NCBI GenBank assembly: GCA_013696065.1
Contig: JACCZJ010000080.1
Coordinates: forward strand, 1 to 10,345
Reading direction: 5' to 3'
DNA from: Nocardioidaceae bacterium
Lineage (GTDB): Bacteria; Actinomycetota; Actinomycetes; Propionibacteriales; Nocardioidaceae
Length of the DNA: 10,345 bases
Part shown: positions 1-6,200 of the stretch, piece by piece
Layout of the letters: each line of letters begins with the position of its first letter
Numbering within the stretch: the stretch's first letter is position 1
Made by a program: the position numbers and the translations under genes
Notes under the pieces: model-generated
Databases searched by the model: none
Told to the model about the DNA's origin: nothing
The model's input: only the letters and a program-made list of their open reading frames with translations

Positions 1-48
1 GGCCCAGGAGGCTGGCTCGCTGCAATACCTCCGAATCACGAACCCCGG

Positions 49-372
49 CTATTGGCCGCGTGGTCTGACCGCATTCGGCGTGGTCGCGCCCTCGCCGATG
101 ATCACCTCGTACGCCGATGGCTCGTCGATAGCGCGCGCGAGCAGCGGGACCACATACATCTTGATCTCGTATGACGACAGCGCGCGTCGGTAGGCGCCTA
201 CGTTGTCCCAGGCCGTGGTGAGGACCCACATGGCCGGATCGTCGAGGGCCCGGCCGACCGTGCCGGACGCGAATCCCGGCCGTGCCGCCAAGTGCTCGAG
301 ACACACTCCGAGTTCGGTGCGCGCCTGGTCGGTCAGGTCTTCGTCATACCGAAACCTCGAGATCGCCAGCAC
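49..372 (-). CDS. Antibiotic biosynthesis monooxygenase (ABM)-fold small protein
   Basis: This 107-residue protein looks like a dimeric alpha+beta barrel (ABM-like) protein of a type common in Actinobacteria. The opening VLAISRFRY strand, a central GFASGTVGRALDDPAMWVLT segment and the WDNVGAYRRALSSYEIK stretch fit the beta-alpha-beta-beta pattern of that fold. The final 20 or so residues (after AYEVI) look disordered. The fold is used by small oxygenases, by heme-degrading enzymes and by many proteins of unknown role, so no substrate can be assigned. I chose the GTG at 372 because the fold begins there; the open frame runs further upstream to 576, but that part is low-complexity, Arg/Gly/Pro-rich and overlaps the start of the divergent gene. 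An ATG at 435 is the alternative. No good Shine-Dalgarno sequence precedes either start. Confidence 0.7.
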   Translation of the reverse strand: MLAISRFRYDEDLTDQARTELGVCLEHLAARPGFASGTVGRALDDPAMWVLTTAWDNVGAYRRALSSYEIKMYVVPLLARAIDEPSAYEVIIGEGATTPNAVRPRGQ

Positions 373-516
373 CCGGACAGTCTCGCAAACCGAGGTCGAC
401 CCCGGGGAGTTGGCTGGCGAGCCGGCGGACCTCATCTGCGCACCGACTACCCTGGCGTCGTGCCCAAGCCGCCGCCACCCACCTCCGGTCGCGATCCTCG
501 GCGCTCGGGGGCCCCG

Positions 517-837
517 GTGAAGCAGAGCACCCCGAGACCGCGAGTCGCCCCGGGTAGCGGGCAGTCGTCGTTTCATGCCTGGAGCCGTTCTCTGTTGGTA
601 CGCCTCTCCGCCCTGCCGCCCTTGGCCCTCCCTGCTGTGATGCTGGCGCTCATGTTGGTGGGCATGCTTTCGCCACTTTGGCTTGCCCTGCCCGCCTTCG
701 CGCTCGTCGCGGCCTTCGTCAGCTGGCTCGCGGCTTTGTCATGGCCAGTGCTGGACACCAGGGGCAAGCTGCTGCGTGGCCTGGTGCTCGGCCTCGTGCT
801 CGGGGCGGCGGTCGGCCGCGCGCGAGGCTGGCTCTAG
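517..837 (+). CDS. DUF6703 family small membrane protein
   Basis: This 106-residue protein is predicted to sit in the membrane. It has a basic, proline-rich N-terminus (KQSTPRPRV), then hydrophobic segments at about residues 35-52, 54-76 and 86-101. The block WLAALSWPVLDTRGKLLRG resembles the conserved core of the actinobacterial DUF6703 family as I remember it; the function of that family is unknown. The GTG at 517 is preceded by GGGGG at 507-511 with a 5-nt spacer, which supports it over the longer upstream frame. The start is divergent from the ABM-fold gene (144 bp between starts). The 3' end overlaps the end of the convergent large PH-domain gene by 99 bp, covering the third hydrophobic segment. 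The family call comes from recall of sequence pattern and was not tested by a profile search. Confidence 0.72.
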   Translation: MKQSTPRPRVAPGSGQSSFHAWSRSLLVRLSALPPLALPAVMLALMLVGMLSPLWLALPAFALVAAFVSWLAALSWPVLDTRGKLLRGLVLGLVLGAAVGRARGWL

Positions 838-2301
838 CTGGGCGCGAGCACGGCGACAGAGCTCCCCCACGAGCGTCGCTGCGTCATCGTGGCCGCGATG
901 CTGCGCGTCCCAGCGTTTCGCCCCGACCGGCAGATCAACATACACGGTGGCGAGTGAGAGCCGGCGCTGTAACCAACCTTGACGCGCCGTGACACTTTGC
1001 ACCCGTTCGAACGGCACAAACGCGATGGAGCGACGCCATCGCCCACTACGACGCGCGGCCCCTTGATCGAACAACGCAACGCCGAGATAGCGCCAACCCC
1101 AGGGATCCAGACGGCGCGCGCCGCCGCCGGCACCGACGTAGGTCCCATGGTCCAGCCACACACCGCTGACCTGCGCAACGAGTTCGAGCGCTGCTGATCG
1201 CCCCGTCACGGGCATCAACGCCGCGCCCTTCTCCTCGTCTCGAGACCCACCGGCGATGTCGACCATGACAGCGGCCCACCCGAACCGCCGCCAGAGATAG
1301 GGCTCCATCAAGCGGACACCTTGGATTCGGTCAAAGTCGATGGTGCGGTTGATCGTCGAGGTGAGCCCGGAACTGATGCGCACACCGGTGGGCGTGCGGT
1401 AGAGCCGAAAGTTTGCGTCTTTGAGCATCGAGCTGATCTGCCGACTGATTTGCGCCACGAGGGCGATGGTCAGAGGGACCAAAAAGGCTACGGCCGCCAG
1501 CAGTGCCTCCCAGCCCCAGATGACCGAGCCCACGACCAACCCGATTAGCCATACCACCAAGAGCAGCCAGGCACTCACTCCGTCGAGGAGGTTGGCCCGG
1601 ATCAGGTGTGCAGTCGAGACCTGTGCGATCAGCTCGTCGCCTCGCACTTCAAGCCCAGCGCGCGCGGGTAACCCTCCCGCGGTGGCCGCCGCGATGGCCG
1701 CATCGGCGGTGCCGTCGGGGCGGCCAGCAGTAGACAGTCCAGCTGTTGGCGGTGGTTGCTCTGTTGCTGCGCGGACCGGAGCGACTCCGGTATGCCGCAA
1801 GATCTCTTCGCGGAGACGCCCCGCGTCCGCGTTGCGAAGGTAGGCCAGGTTGACCGATGCGCCCTCGCCGGCTGCCATGTCGAGCCGCAGCGCACTCAGC
1901 CCTAGCAGCCGGGGCACGAGCGGCTGATTCACGTCGACCGACTGCACCCGCTTGAGTCGCACCTGGCTGCGCTGCCTCACGAAGAGGCCGCGATGGAAGA
2001 GCAAGGTCCCGACGCCGTTGTCGTCGGCCATGATCGCAAACCCTGTCGCCCGCCATGACAGCCAGGCGGCAAGCGCGCTGACGAGCAGGGCGAAAAGCAG
2101 CACGCCCAAGGCCTTGAGCAGGACCGCGAAGTCGGTGGATCCATGGAGGGCGTCCCAGATCCAGGCGAGGTTCTCGAGTCGCTCTCGAAACAATCCGAAT
2201 GCCGCGGCAGTGAGCCCCCCGAGGAGTCGCCAGGACCCCAGCACCGGCGTCAGCGGATGGAGCCGGCGCAACGGTGGGGTGACATTGACTGTGCTGGTCA
2301 C
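739..2301 (-). CDS. PH domain-containing membrane protein, YdbT type (three bPH_2/DUF304 domains)
   Basis: This 520-residue protein has hydrophobic segments at about 20-40, 60-82, 243-262 and 264-284. Three bacterial PH-like domains lie at about 84-170, 290-380 and 390-486. Each repeats the family theme 'R-x-Q-x-V...P-x-L-x-R-x-x-G...V', seen in LKRVQSVDVNQPLVPRLLGL, FDRIQGVRLMEPYLWRRFG and FERVQSVTARQGWLQRRLSL. Residues 171-215 form a low-complexity Ala/Pro/Gly linker. Bacillus YdbS/YdbT relatives are cell-envelope proteins linked to intrinsic resistance to antimicrobial peptides; the biochemical role is unknown. The start is the GTG at 2301, overlapping the stop of the upstream PH gene in GTGA, so the two are almost certainly translated together. 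The last 33 residues (Arg/Glu/Gln-rich) lie antisense to the DUF6703 gene and may be a non-conserved extension. Confidence 0.85.
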   Translation of the reverse strand: MTSTVNVTPPLRRLHPLTPVLGSWRLLGGLTAAAFGLFRERLENLAWIWDALHGSTDFAVLLKALGVLLFALLVSALAAWLSWRATGFAIMADDNGVGTLLFHRGLFVRQRSQVRLKRVQSVDVNQPLVPRLLGLSALRLDMAAGEGASVNLAYLRNADAGRLREEILRHTGVAPVRAATEQPPPTAGLSTAGRPDGTADAAIAAATAGGLPARAGLEVRGDELIAQVSTAHLIRANLLDGVSAWLLLVVWLIGLVVGSVIWGWEALLAAVAFLVPLTIALVAQISRQISSMLKDANFRLYRTPTGVRISSGLTSTINRTIDFDRIQGVRLMEPYLWRRFGWAAVMVDIAGGSRDEEKGAALMPVTGRSAALELVAQVSGVWLDHGTYVGAGGGARRLDPWGWRYLGVALFDQGAARRSGRWRRSIAFVPFERVQSVTARQGWLQRRLSLATVYVDLPVGAKRWDAQHRGHDDAATLVGELCRRARAQLEPASRAADRRPEHEAEHQATQQLAPGVQHWP

Positions 2302-2834
2302 AGACCCGCCGTCATCGCTTCACCCTTGGCGGCCAGTCTGTCTCGTAACTCCTGCGCGACTTCCATGGGCAGACCAGGGATCTTGGCATTGGTGTTCGCT
2401 GAGGCGGTGACCAACGTGACGGTCGCGATTCCGAGCCGATGCGAGATCGGATTGGCGCTCACCTCTATCACCTGCATGCGCCCATAGGGCACCACCGTGA
2501 GGCGGCGATAGACCCTGCCGTGCCGGATCAGCAGGTCTTGGGCCCGTTCGGCGTACCTCCAGGAGCTGACCACGCGGGGCACGACGACGAACCAGAGCAC
2601 TGCGGCGACCGCTGTGACCAGCAAGCCAGCCATCACCAGCGGCCACAGCACCGGCGCGCCGACCAGTTGAAGGGCCGCACCGAGAATCATCATGGCGACA
2701 CCGACGAGGGCGACGGCCAGCACAGGCAACCGCCGCTCAGTAACGAGCTTGGGAGACACCGGCCGCCACGCGACACCGGGTTCAAAAAACAACGCATCCG
2801 CTGGCACCCCAGTCACACGTCTCAGCGTAGCCAT
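2298..2834 (-). CDS. PH domain-containing membrane protein, YdbS type (single bPH_2 domain)
   Basis: This 178-residue protein has two membrane segments (about 36-57 and 62-86) followed by one bPH_2/DUF304 domain (about 91-166). The domain carries the typical pattern WRYAERAQDLLIRHGRVYRR, VVPYGRMQVIEV and an ISHRLGIATVTLVTASA segment. It is the small partner of the three-domain gene downstream, with which it shares a GTGA overlap; this two-gene arrangement matches Bacillus ydbS-ydbT. The ATG at 2834 was chosen over the longer frame (to 2897) because AGGTGAG lies directly upstream and the longer frame would run into the znuA promoter and operator. An internal GTG at 2816 is possible. It is divergent from znuA, and the shared 92-bp gap contains the znu control region. 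I saw no convincing promoter on this strand. Confidence 0.83.
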   Translation of the reverse strand: MATLRRVTGVPADALFFEPGVAWRPVSPKLVTERRLPVLAVALVGVAMMILGAALQLVGAPVLWPLVMAGLLVTAVAAVLWFVVVPRVVSSWRYAERAQDLLIRHGRVYRRLTVVPYGRMQVIEVSANPISHRLGIATVTLVTASANTNAKIPGLPMEVAQELRDRLAAKGEAMTAGL

Positions 2835-2891
2835 CTCACCTGCGCGGGTCGGCGAGCATCCAGCCCCTCGACGTGGTGCCCAGCTCGATCT

Positions 2892-2906
2892 TGACAACCA
2901 TTTTCA
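2892..2906. promoter_or_regulatory. Zur box 1 (upstream, weaker)
   Basis: TGACAACCATTTTCA is an imperfect 7-1-7 dyad; five of seven positions of the left arm match the reverse complement of the right arm (TGAAAAT). It resembles actinobacterial Zur/Fur operator patterns and overlaps the -35 hexamer. It is the weaker of two sites whose centres are 21 bp apart. Confidence 0.6.
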
Positions 2907-2912
2907 ACACGA

Positions 2913-2927
2913 TGATAATGATTTTCA
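2913..2927. promoter_or_regulatory. Zur box 2 (strong), covering -10 and start codon
   Basis: TGATAATGATTTTCA is a 7-1-7 dyad with six of seven arm positions matching, extended by one more A/T pair on each side. It fits the AT-rich Zur operator type (TGAAAATGATTTTCA-like) and stands out in GC-rich surroundings. It covers the -10 hexamer and the first base of the znuA ATG, so a bound zinc-loaded Zur dimer should block RNA polymerase. The zur gene itself is the last gene of the operon. Confidence 0.75.
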
Positions 2928-3874
2928 TGATCCCGCGCTCTCTCAGGCCACTGTGGTCGCTCGTGGCGTTGGCTGTGCTCACACCGCTCGTTGCCGCGTG
3001 CAGCAGCATTGGTGCCGATGACGCCTCCGCCGGTGCCAAGCCGGAGGTGGTTGCCGCCTTCTATCCCTTCGAGTTCCTCGCAGACCGCGTGGCCGGCGAC
3101 AATGCCGTGGTCAGCAACCTCACCACTCCCGGCGTCGAGCCACACGATATGCAACTCACCCCCCGCCAGGTTGCCGAGTTGAGCGACGCCGATTTGGTGA
3201 TCTACGAGGCTGGTTTCCAGCCCGCCGTCGACACGGCGATCGAACAGAGCCCGCCTCGTGAAGCGCTCGAGGTGGTCGAAGTGCTCTCCCGACCAAAGAC
3301 CCCTACTCCGGCCGTTCACCGCACATCGACCAACACAGACGCCTTGCTCGAAGGCGATCCACATCTGTGGCTGGACCCCACGCTGCTCGTCCCGGTGACC
3401 GAGCAGATTGCCGATGACCTTGCGAGCGCGGCCCCCACGCACGCCGAGGACTTCAAGGCCAATGCCGCCTCCCTGATCAAGGATCTGCTGCAGCTGGACC
3501 GGGAGTTCACCGCGGGTCTCGAGAGCTGCGAGCGGCGCGACATTGTCACCAGCCACGCAGCCTTCGCCTACCTCGCCAACCGCTACGACCTGACCATGAT
3601 CCCCATCGCTGGGCTCAGCCCCGATGTGGAGCCAAGTCCCGAACGTCTCGCTGAGATCCAGGAACTGATCAGGTCGCGCAACATCACTACGGTGTTCTCC
3701 GAGACGCTCGGCAGCAAGCAGTATGCCGAGACGCTGGTCGGTGATCTCGGTGTCAGCGCAGCAGTTCTCGACCCGATCGAAGGTCTCACGGACCAGGCAT
3801 CAACCGATGACGATTATCTTTCCTTGATGCGCACCAACCTCACGGCAATGCAAGAGGCCAACGATTGTCAGTGA
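2927..3874 (+). CDS. znuA: Zinc ABC transporter substrate-binding lipoprotein ZnuA
   Basis: This 315-residue protein of the cluster A-I metal-binding family (ZnuA/TroA type) captures zinc outside the membrane and delivers it to ZnuB. A signal peptide with basic residues (MIPRSLR), a hydrophobic stretch and the lipobox LVAAC (lipidated Cys25) indicates a membrane-anchored lipoprotein. Candidate metal ligands sit in the expected contexts: His73 in EPHDMQLT, His146 in DPHLWLDP and His210 in TSHAAFAYL, with the acidic ligand near Glu259 or Asp282. Cys201 and Cys314 are placed like the disulfide pair of some ZnuA proteins. The loop between the first two His ligands has only one histidine (His131), unlike the His-rich loop of many ZnuA proteins. 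The ATG at 2927 was chosen because it begins a proper signal peptide and coincides with the predicted transcription start. Manganese specificity is unlikely given the Zur boxes and zur neighbour. Confidence 0.92.
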   Translation: MIPRSLRPLWSLVALAVLTPLVAACSSIGADDASAGAKPEVVAAFYPFEFLADRVAGDNAVVSNLTTPGVEPHDMQLTPRQVAELSDADLVIYEAGFQPAVDTAIEQSPPREALEVVEVLSRPKTPTPAVHRTSTNTDALLEGDPHLWLDPTLLVPVTEQIADDLASAAPTHAEDFKANAASLIKDLLQLDREFTAGLESCERRDIVTSHAAFAYLANRYDLTMIPIAGLSPDVEPSPERLAEIQELIRSRNITTVFSETLGSKQYAETLVGDLGVSAAVLDPIEGLTDQASTDDDYLSLMRTNLTAMQEANDCQ

Positions 3875-4644
3875 ATAACGTCATCGACGTGGAGTCGGGC
3901 AACCTCGCGCTGGGTGGCCGGCCGATTTTGCGCGGGATCAGCCTCTCCGTCAGGCAAGGCGAGGTCGTCGCCGTGCTCGGTAGCAACGGTTCCGGCAAGT
4001 CGACCTTGATCCGTGGCCTGATGGGCTTGGCAAAATGGAACAGCGGCGACATACGCCTGTTCGGGACTCCCGTCGCGCAATTCCATGACTGGCACCGAGT
4101 CGGATATGTCCCCCAGCAACTTTCCGCAACCTCCGGCGTCCCGGCGACCGTCAAAGAGGTCGTCGCGTCGGGACGGCTGTCTCGTCGCCGTCTCCTGCTG
4201 CCTATGCGGCAGATTGACCGGGCAGCTGTTCGCAGCGCCCTTGCCGCCGTCGAGCTGACCGACCGGCAAAATGACGCGGTCAGTCACCTCTCAGGTGGCC
4301 AACAACAGCGCGTGCTCGTGGCCCGAGCGCTGGCCGGTGAGCCGGAGCTCTTCGTGCTCGATGAGCCCAACTCGGGAGTCGACCAGCACAATCGGCTCGG
4401 ACTGGCCCGAACCTTGGCTCACCTCGTCGAGGGTGGAGGCACCGTCGTCGTCGTGCTGCACGAACTAGGCCCACTCGCTGGTCTGATCGACCGCATCATC
4501 GGCTTGCACGACGGCCGGATCGTGTATGACGGTCCGCCAGGAGACGAGGCAACGCTGGAAGCGCACGAAGGCCAGGGGCACGTACACCACCACGCTCGAA
4601 GCTTCCCCGACCACGTGCCGCTCGAACCGGGGTGGAGGCTGTGA
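3865..4644 (+). CDS. znuC: Zinc ABC transporter ATP-binding protein ZnuC
   Basis: This 259-residue ATPase powers zinc import through ZnuB on the inner face of the membrane. All ABC motifs are intact: Walker A GSNGSGKST at 39-47, Q-loop YVPQQ at 81-85, signature LSGGQQQ at 142-148, Walker B ELFVLDEP at 161-168 and the switch His199 in VVVLHE. The C-terminus is His-rich (HEGQGHVHHHARSFPDH, about 234-250), possibly a zinc-binding or sensing tail. I chose the TTG at 3865 because AAGAGG lies 7 nt upstream; this overlaps znuA by 10 nt. The GTG at 3871, which would overlap the znuA stop as GTGA, is an equally plausible start and would shorten the protein by two residues. Either way translation is likely coupled to znuA. 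Confidence 0.93.
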   Translation: MSVNNVIDVESGNLALGGRPILRGISLSVRQGEVVAVLGSNGSGKSTLIRGLMGLAKWNSGDIRLFGTPVAQFHDWHRVGYVPQQLSATSGVPATVKEVVASGRLSRRRLLLPMRQIDRAAVRSALAAVELTDRQNDAVSHLSGGQQQRVLVARALAGEPELFVLDEPNSGVDQHNRLGLARTLAHLVEGGGTVVVVLHELGPLAGLIDRIIGLHDGRIVYDGPPGDEATLEAHEGQGHVHHHARSFPDHVPLEPGWRL

Positions 4645-5630
4645 CCCTCCTCGACTACCCCTTCATGGTGCGGGCGCTGGTGGCCGCACTCTTTACCGGA
4701 CTAGCTGCGCCAGCGATCGGAACCTACCTGGTGCAGCGCCGGCTGGCGCTGATGGGAGACGGCATCGGTCATATCGCGGTCACGGGTGTCGGACTCGGTT
4801 TGTTGACCGGCCAGTCGCCTGTGTGGACCGCAATCGCAGTCGCCATCCTTGGCGCCTTGCTCATCGAGCTCATCCGCGAACGTGGCCGGGCCGGAGGCGA
4901 TGTGGCGCTCGCGCTCATCTTTTATGGCGGTATCGCGGGCGGCGTCATGGTCACCGGCCTTGCCCACGGAAGCGCCCAGACACTGCAGAGTTATCTGTTC
5001 GGATCCATCGTCACGGTGTCGCAACAAGATGTCTGGGCGGTGGTGGCTTTGGCCGCTGGGGTGATCTTTGTGGCGCTCGGCTTCGCGCCACAGTTGTTTG
5101 CGGTGTGCCAGGACGAGGAGTTCGCGCGCGTCGCGGGATTGAAGGTTCGCGCCTACAACCTGACCACCTCGGTGCTGGCCGCAGTCACGGTCACGGTGGC
5201 GATGCGCACTGTCGGTTTGCTTCTGGTGAGCGCCCTCATGGTGGTGCCGGTCGCCACCGCCCAGCAACTGACACGTGGCTTCAAGATAACCATGCTGGTG
5301 GCCATGGTCCTGGGTGGCCTCACATCCGTCAGTGGGGTGGCGGCGAGCTACTACATCGATGTCGCTCCCGGTGCGACGATTGTCATGTTTGCGTTGGCGT
5401 GTTTCGTGGCAGCATGGCCGGTCGGCAGCCTGGTGCGGTATCGCCGGCGGCTGCGCCAACCCTTTGGCGAGGGGGACGGCGCGTTGCCTCATACCGTCGT
5501 ACCCGAGGAGCACGGGCATGCCCACGGCGACGAGTGTGGCCATCCAGCCGTGCCCCACGCAGACCATGTCGACTACGTGCATGACGGACACCGCCACGCC
5601 GTACACGGGGGTCACTATGACGAACACTGA
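4641..5630 (+). CDS. znuB: Zinc ABC transporter permease ZnuB
   Basis: This 329-residue integral membrane protein of the ABC-3 permease family forms the zinc channel. It opens with TLLDYPFMVRALVAALFTGL and GTYLVQRRLALMGDGIGH, both typical of the family, and continues through a series of hydrophobic helices to about residue 267. The segment EEFARVAGLKVRAYN (about 159-173) lies in the loop expected to contact ZnuC. Residues 283-329 form a hydrophilic tail with 13 histidines (for example HGHAHGDECGH and HDGHRHAVHGGH), which would be cytoplasmic in the usual topology. The GTG at 4641 gives a 4-nt GTGA overlap with znuC and the usual family N-terminus; GGTGGAGG just upstream can serve as ribosome binding site, although close. 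A GTG at 4632 is possible. The 3' end overlaps zur by 14 nt. Confidence 0.92.
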   Translation: MTLLDYPFMVRALVAALFTGLAAPAIGTYLVQRRLALMGDGIGHIAVTGVGLGLLTGQSPVWTAIAVAILGALLIELIRERGRAGGDVALALIFYGGIAGGVMVTGLAHGSAQTLQSYLFGSIVTVSQQDVWAVVALAAGVIFVALGFAPQLFAVCQDEEFARVAGLKVRAYNLTTSVLAAVTVTVAMRTVGLLLVSALMVVPVATAQQLTRGFKITMLVAMVLGGLTSVSGVAASYYIDVAPGATIVMFALACFVAAWPVGSLVRYRRRLRQPFGEGDGALPHTVVPEEHGHAHGDECGHPAVPHADHVDYVHDGHRHAVHGGHYDEH

Positions 5631-6111
5631 CCCAAGCTCGGCGTCGAGCCGAAGCGAGACACGTGGCGAGTCCGAGGCAACCCCGCCGGCGTCAGCCCAG
5701 CAGACGCCGATTGGAGCTCGGCCTACGCGGCAGCGCAAGGCCGTGGTCGCGGCGCTCGGCACGGTGGATGACTTCAGAAGTGCACAGGAAATCCACGCCC
5801 TGTTGCGCACAGGGAGCCAAGACGTCGGGTTGACGACGGTGTATCGCACCTTGCAAGCGCTGGCCGATGCTGGTGAGATCGACGTGTTGCGGCGCCCCGA
5901 CGGCGAGTCCGTCTACCGTCAATGCAGCACCGGTCATCACCACCACCTGGTCTGCCGCGGCTGTGGGCTCACCGTCGAGATCGAGGGCCCCACCGTCGAG
6001 TCGTGGGCCGCCGAGACGGCCCGCACGCATGGTTTCGCCCAAATCGAGCACACCCTGGAAATGTTCGGCACCTGCACCACCTGCGCCACCCCCTCCCCCC
6101 GAGCCCGTTGA
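5617..6111 (+). CDS. zur: Zinc uptake regulator Zur (Fur family repressor)
   Basis: This 164-residue Fur-family protein is expected to repress the znu operon when zinc is plentiful. After a disordered Ser/Thr/Glu-rich N-terminus (1-33), the winged-helix domain spans about 36-95, with the recognition helix in GLTTVYRTLQALADAGEI. The dimerisation and metal domain follows: His-rich HHHH at 107-110, then CRGC (Cys113, Cys116) and CTTC (Cys153, Cys156), the four-Cys structural zinc site of the family. Zur is favoured over Fur because the gene lies in the zinc transport operon and the operon promoter carries matching boxes. The ATG at 5617 has GGGGG at 5607-5611 with a 5-nt spacer and overlaps znuB by 14 nt. 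Being the last gene under its own operator implies negative autoregulation. The N-terminal extension is longer than in many family members. Confidence 0.92.
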   Translation: MTNTDPSSASSRSETRGESEATPPASAQQTPIGARPTRQRKAVVAALGTVDDFRSAQEIHALLRTGSQDVGLTTVYRTLQALADAGEIDVLRRPDGESVYRQCSTGHHHHLVCRGCGLTVEIEGPTVESWAAETARTHGFAQIEHTLEMFGTCTTCATPSPRAR

Positions 6112-6150
6112 GAGGTCACTCACCTCCTGTTGAGAGGTCACTTACCTCCC
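6107..6150. repeat. Two tandem 22-bp repeats, each a small dyad, over the zur stop codon
   Basis: GTTGAGAGGTCACTCACCTC followed by CT (6107-6128) is repeated immediately as GTTGAGAGGTCACTTACCTC followed by CC (6129-6150), with 20 of 22 bases identical. Each unit holds a perfect 5-bp inverted repeat, GAGGT-N5-ACCTC. The first unit includes the TGA of zur. The dyads could form two weak RNA hairpins, a protein-binding site, or be residue of a mobile element end; I cannot choose among these. Confidence 0.7.
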
Positions 6151-6152
6151 GT

Positions 6153-6174
6153 TTGGGGGTGGCTTCGGCCCCAA
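6153..6174. terminator. Hairpin between convergent zur and uppS, possible bidirectional terminator
   Basis: TTGGGG at 6153-6158 pairs with CCCCAA at 6169-6174. An alternative inner stem is GGC-TTCG-GCC at 6161-6170, with a stable UUCG loop. It lies in the short gap between the converging zur and uppS genes, where a terminator is expected. There is no T-run on either side, so this is a weak call. Confidence 0.4.
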
Positions 6175-6200
6175 TGACCGGCCCTGGCCCTAGGTCGGAT

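Larger units (their letters stand above)
2891..2927 (+). promoter_or_regulatory. znu operon promoter, probably leaderless
   Basis: A TTGACA hexamer at 2891-2896 and a GATAAT hexamer at 2914-2919 are separated by exactly 17 bp, which is near-consensus for a housekeeping sigma factor. Counting 7-8 nt past the -10 puts transcription start at about 2926-2927, on or beside the A of the ATG chosen for znuA (2927-2929). No Shine-Dalgarno sequence precedes that ATG, so a leaderless message, common in Actinobacteria, explains both observations. The start site is predicted and was not measured. Confidence 0.7.

Noticed and set aside
1..39. A GTG at 39 on the minus strand opens a 13-codon frame to the window edge, preceded by GGGG and just after the ABM-fold gene stop.
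   Set aside because: Position and possible ribosome binding site are suggestive of a downstream operon gene, but 13 codons show no recognisable protein.
373..576. N-terminal extension of the ABM-fold gene to an ATG at 576.
   Set aside because: It overlaps the divergent DUF6703 start and is Arg/Gly/Pro-rich without similarity to the fold.
2873..2926. Upstream in-frame start that would add 18 residues to ZnuA, and ATG codons at 2912 and 2918.
   Set aside because: These lie in or upstream of the promoter hexamers and Zur boxes and would place extra hydrophobic residues before the basic start of the signal peptide.
2822..3556. 244-codon minus-strand frame antisense to znuA.
   Set aside because: It would cross the znu promoter and lies opposite a complete ZnuA with all ligands; no protein features seen.
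4526..5584. 352-codon plus-strand frame overlapping znuC and znuB.
   Set aside because: It is out of frame with the well-supported transporter genes and encodes Arg/Gly-rich sequence with no family signal.
4701..5849. Long minus-strand open frame (382 codons) antisense to znuB and zur.
   Set aside because: Composition is His/Arg/Asp-rich with no domain pattern. It mirrors strongly recognisable genes on the other strand and is expected by chance in GC-rich DNA.
6107..6150. The tandem 22-bp units as a minimal CRISPR array.
   Set aside because: The units are directly adjacent with no spacers, and there are no cas genes.
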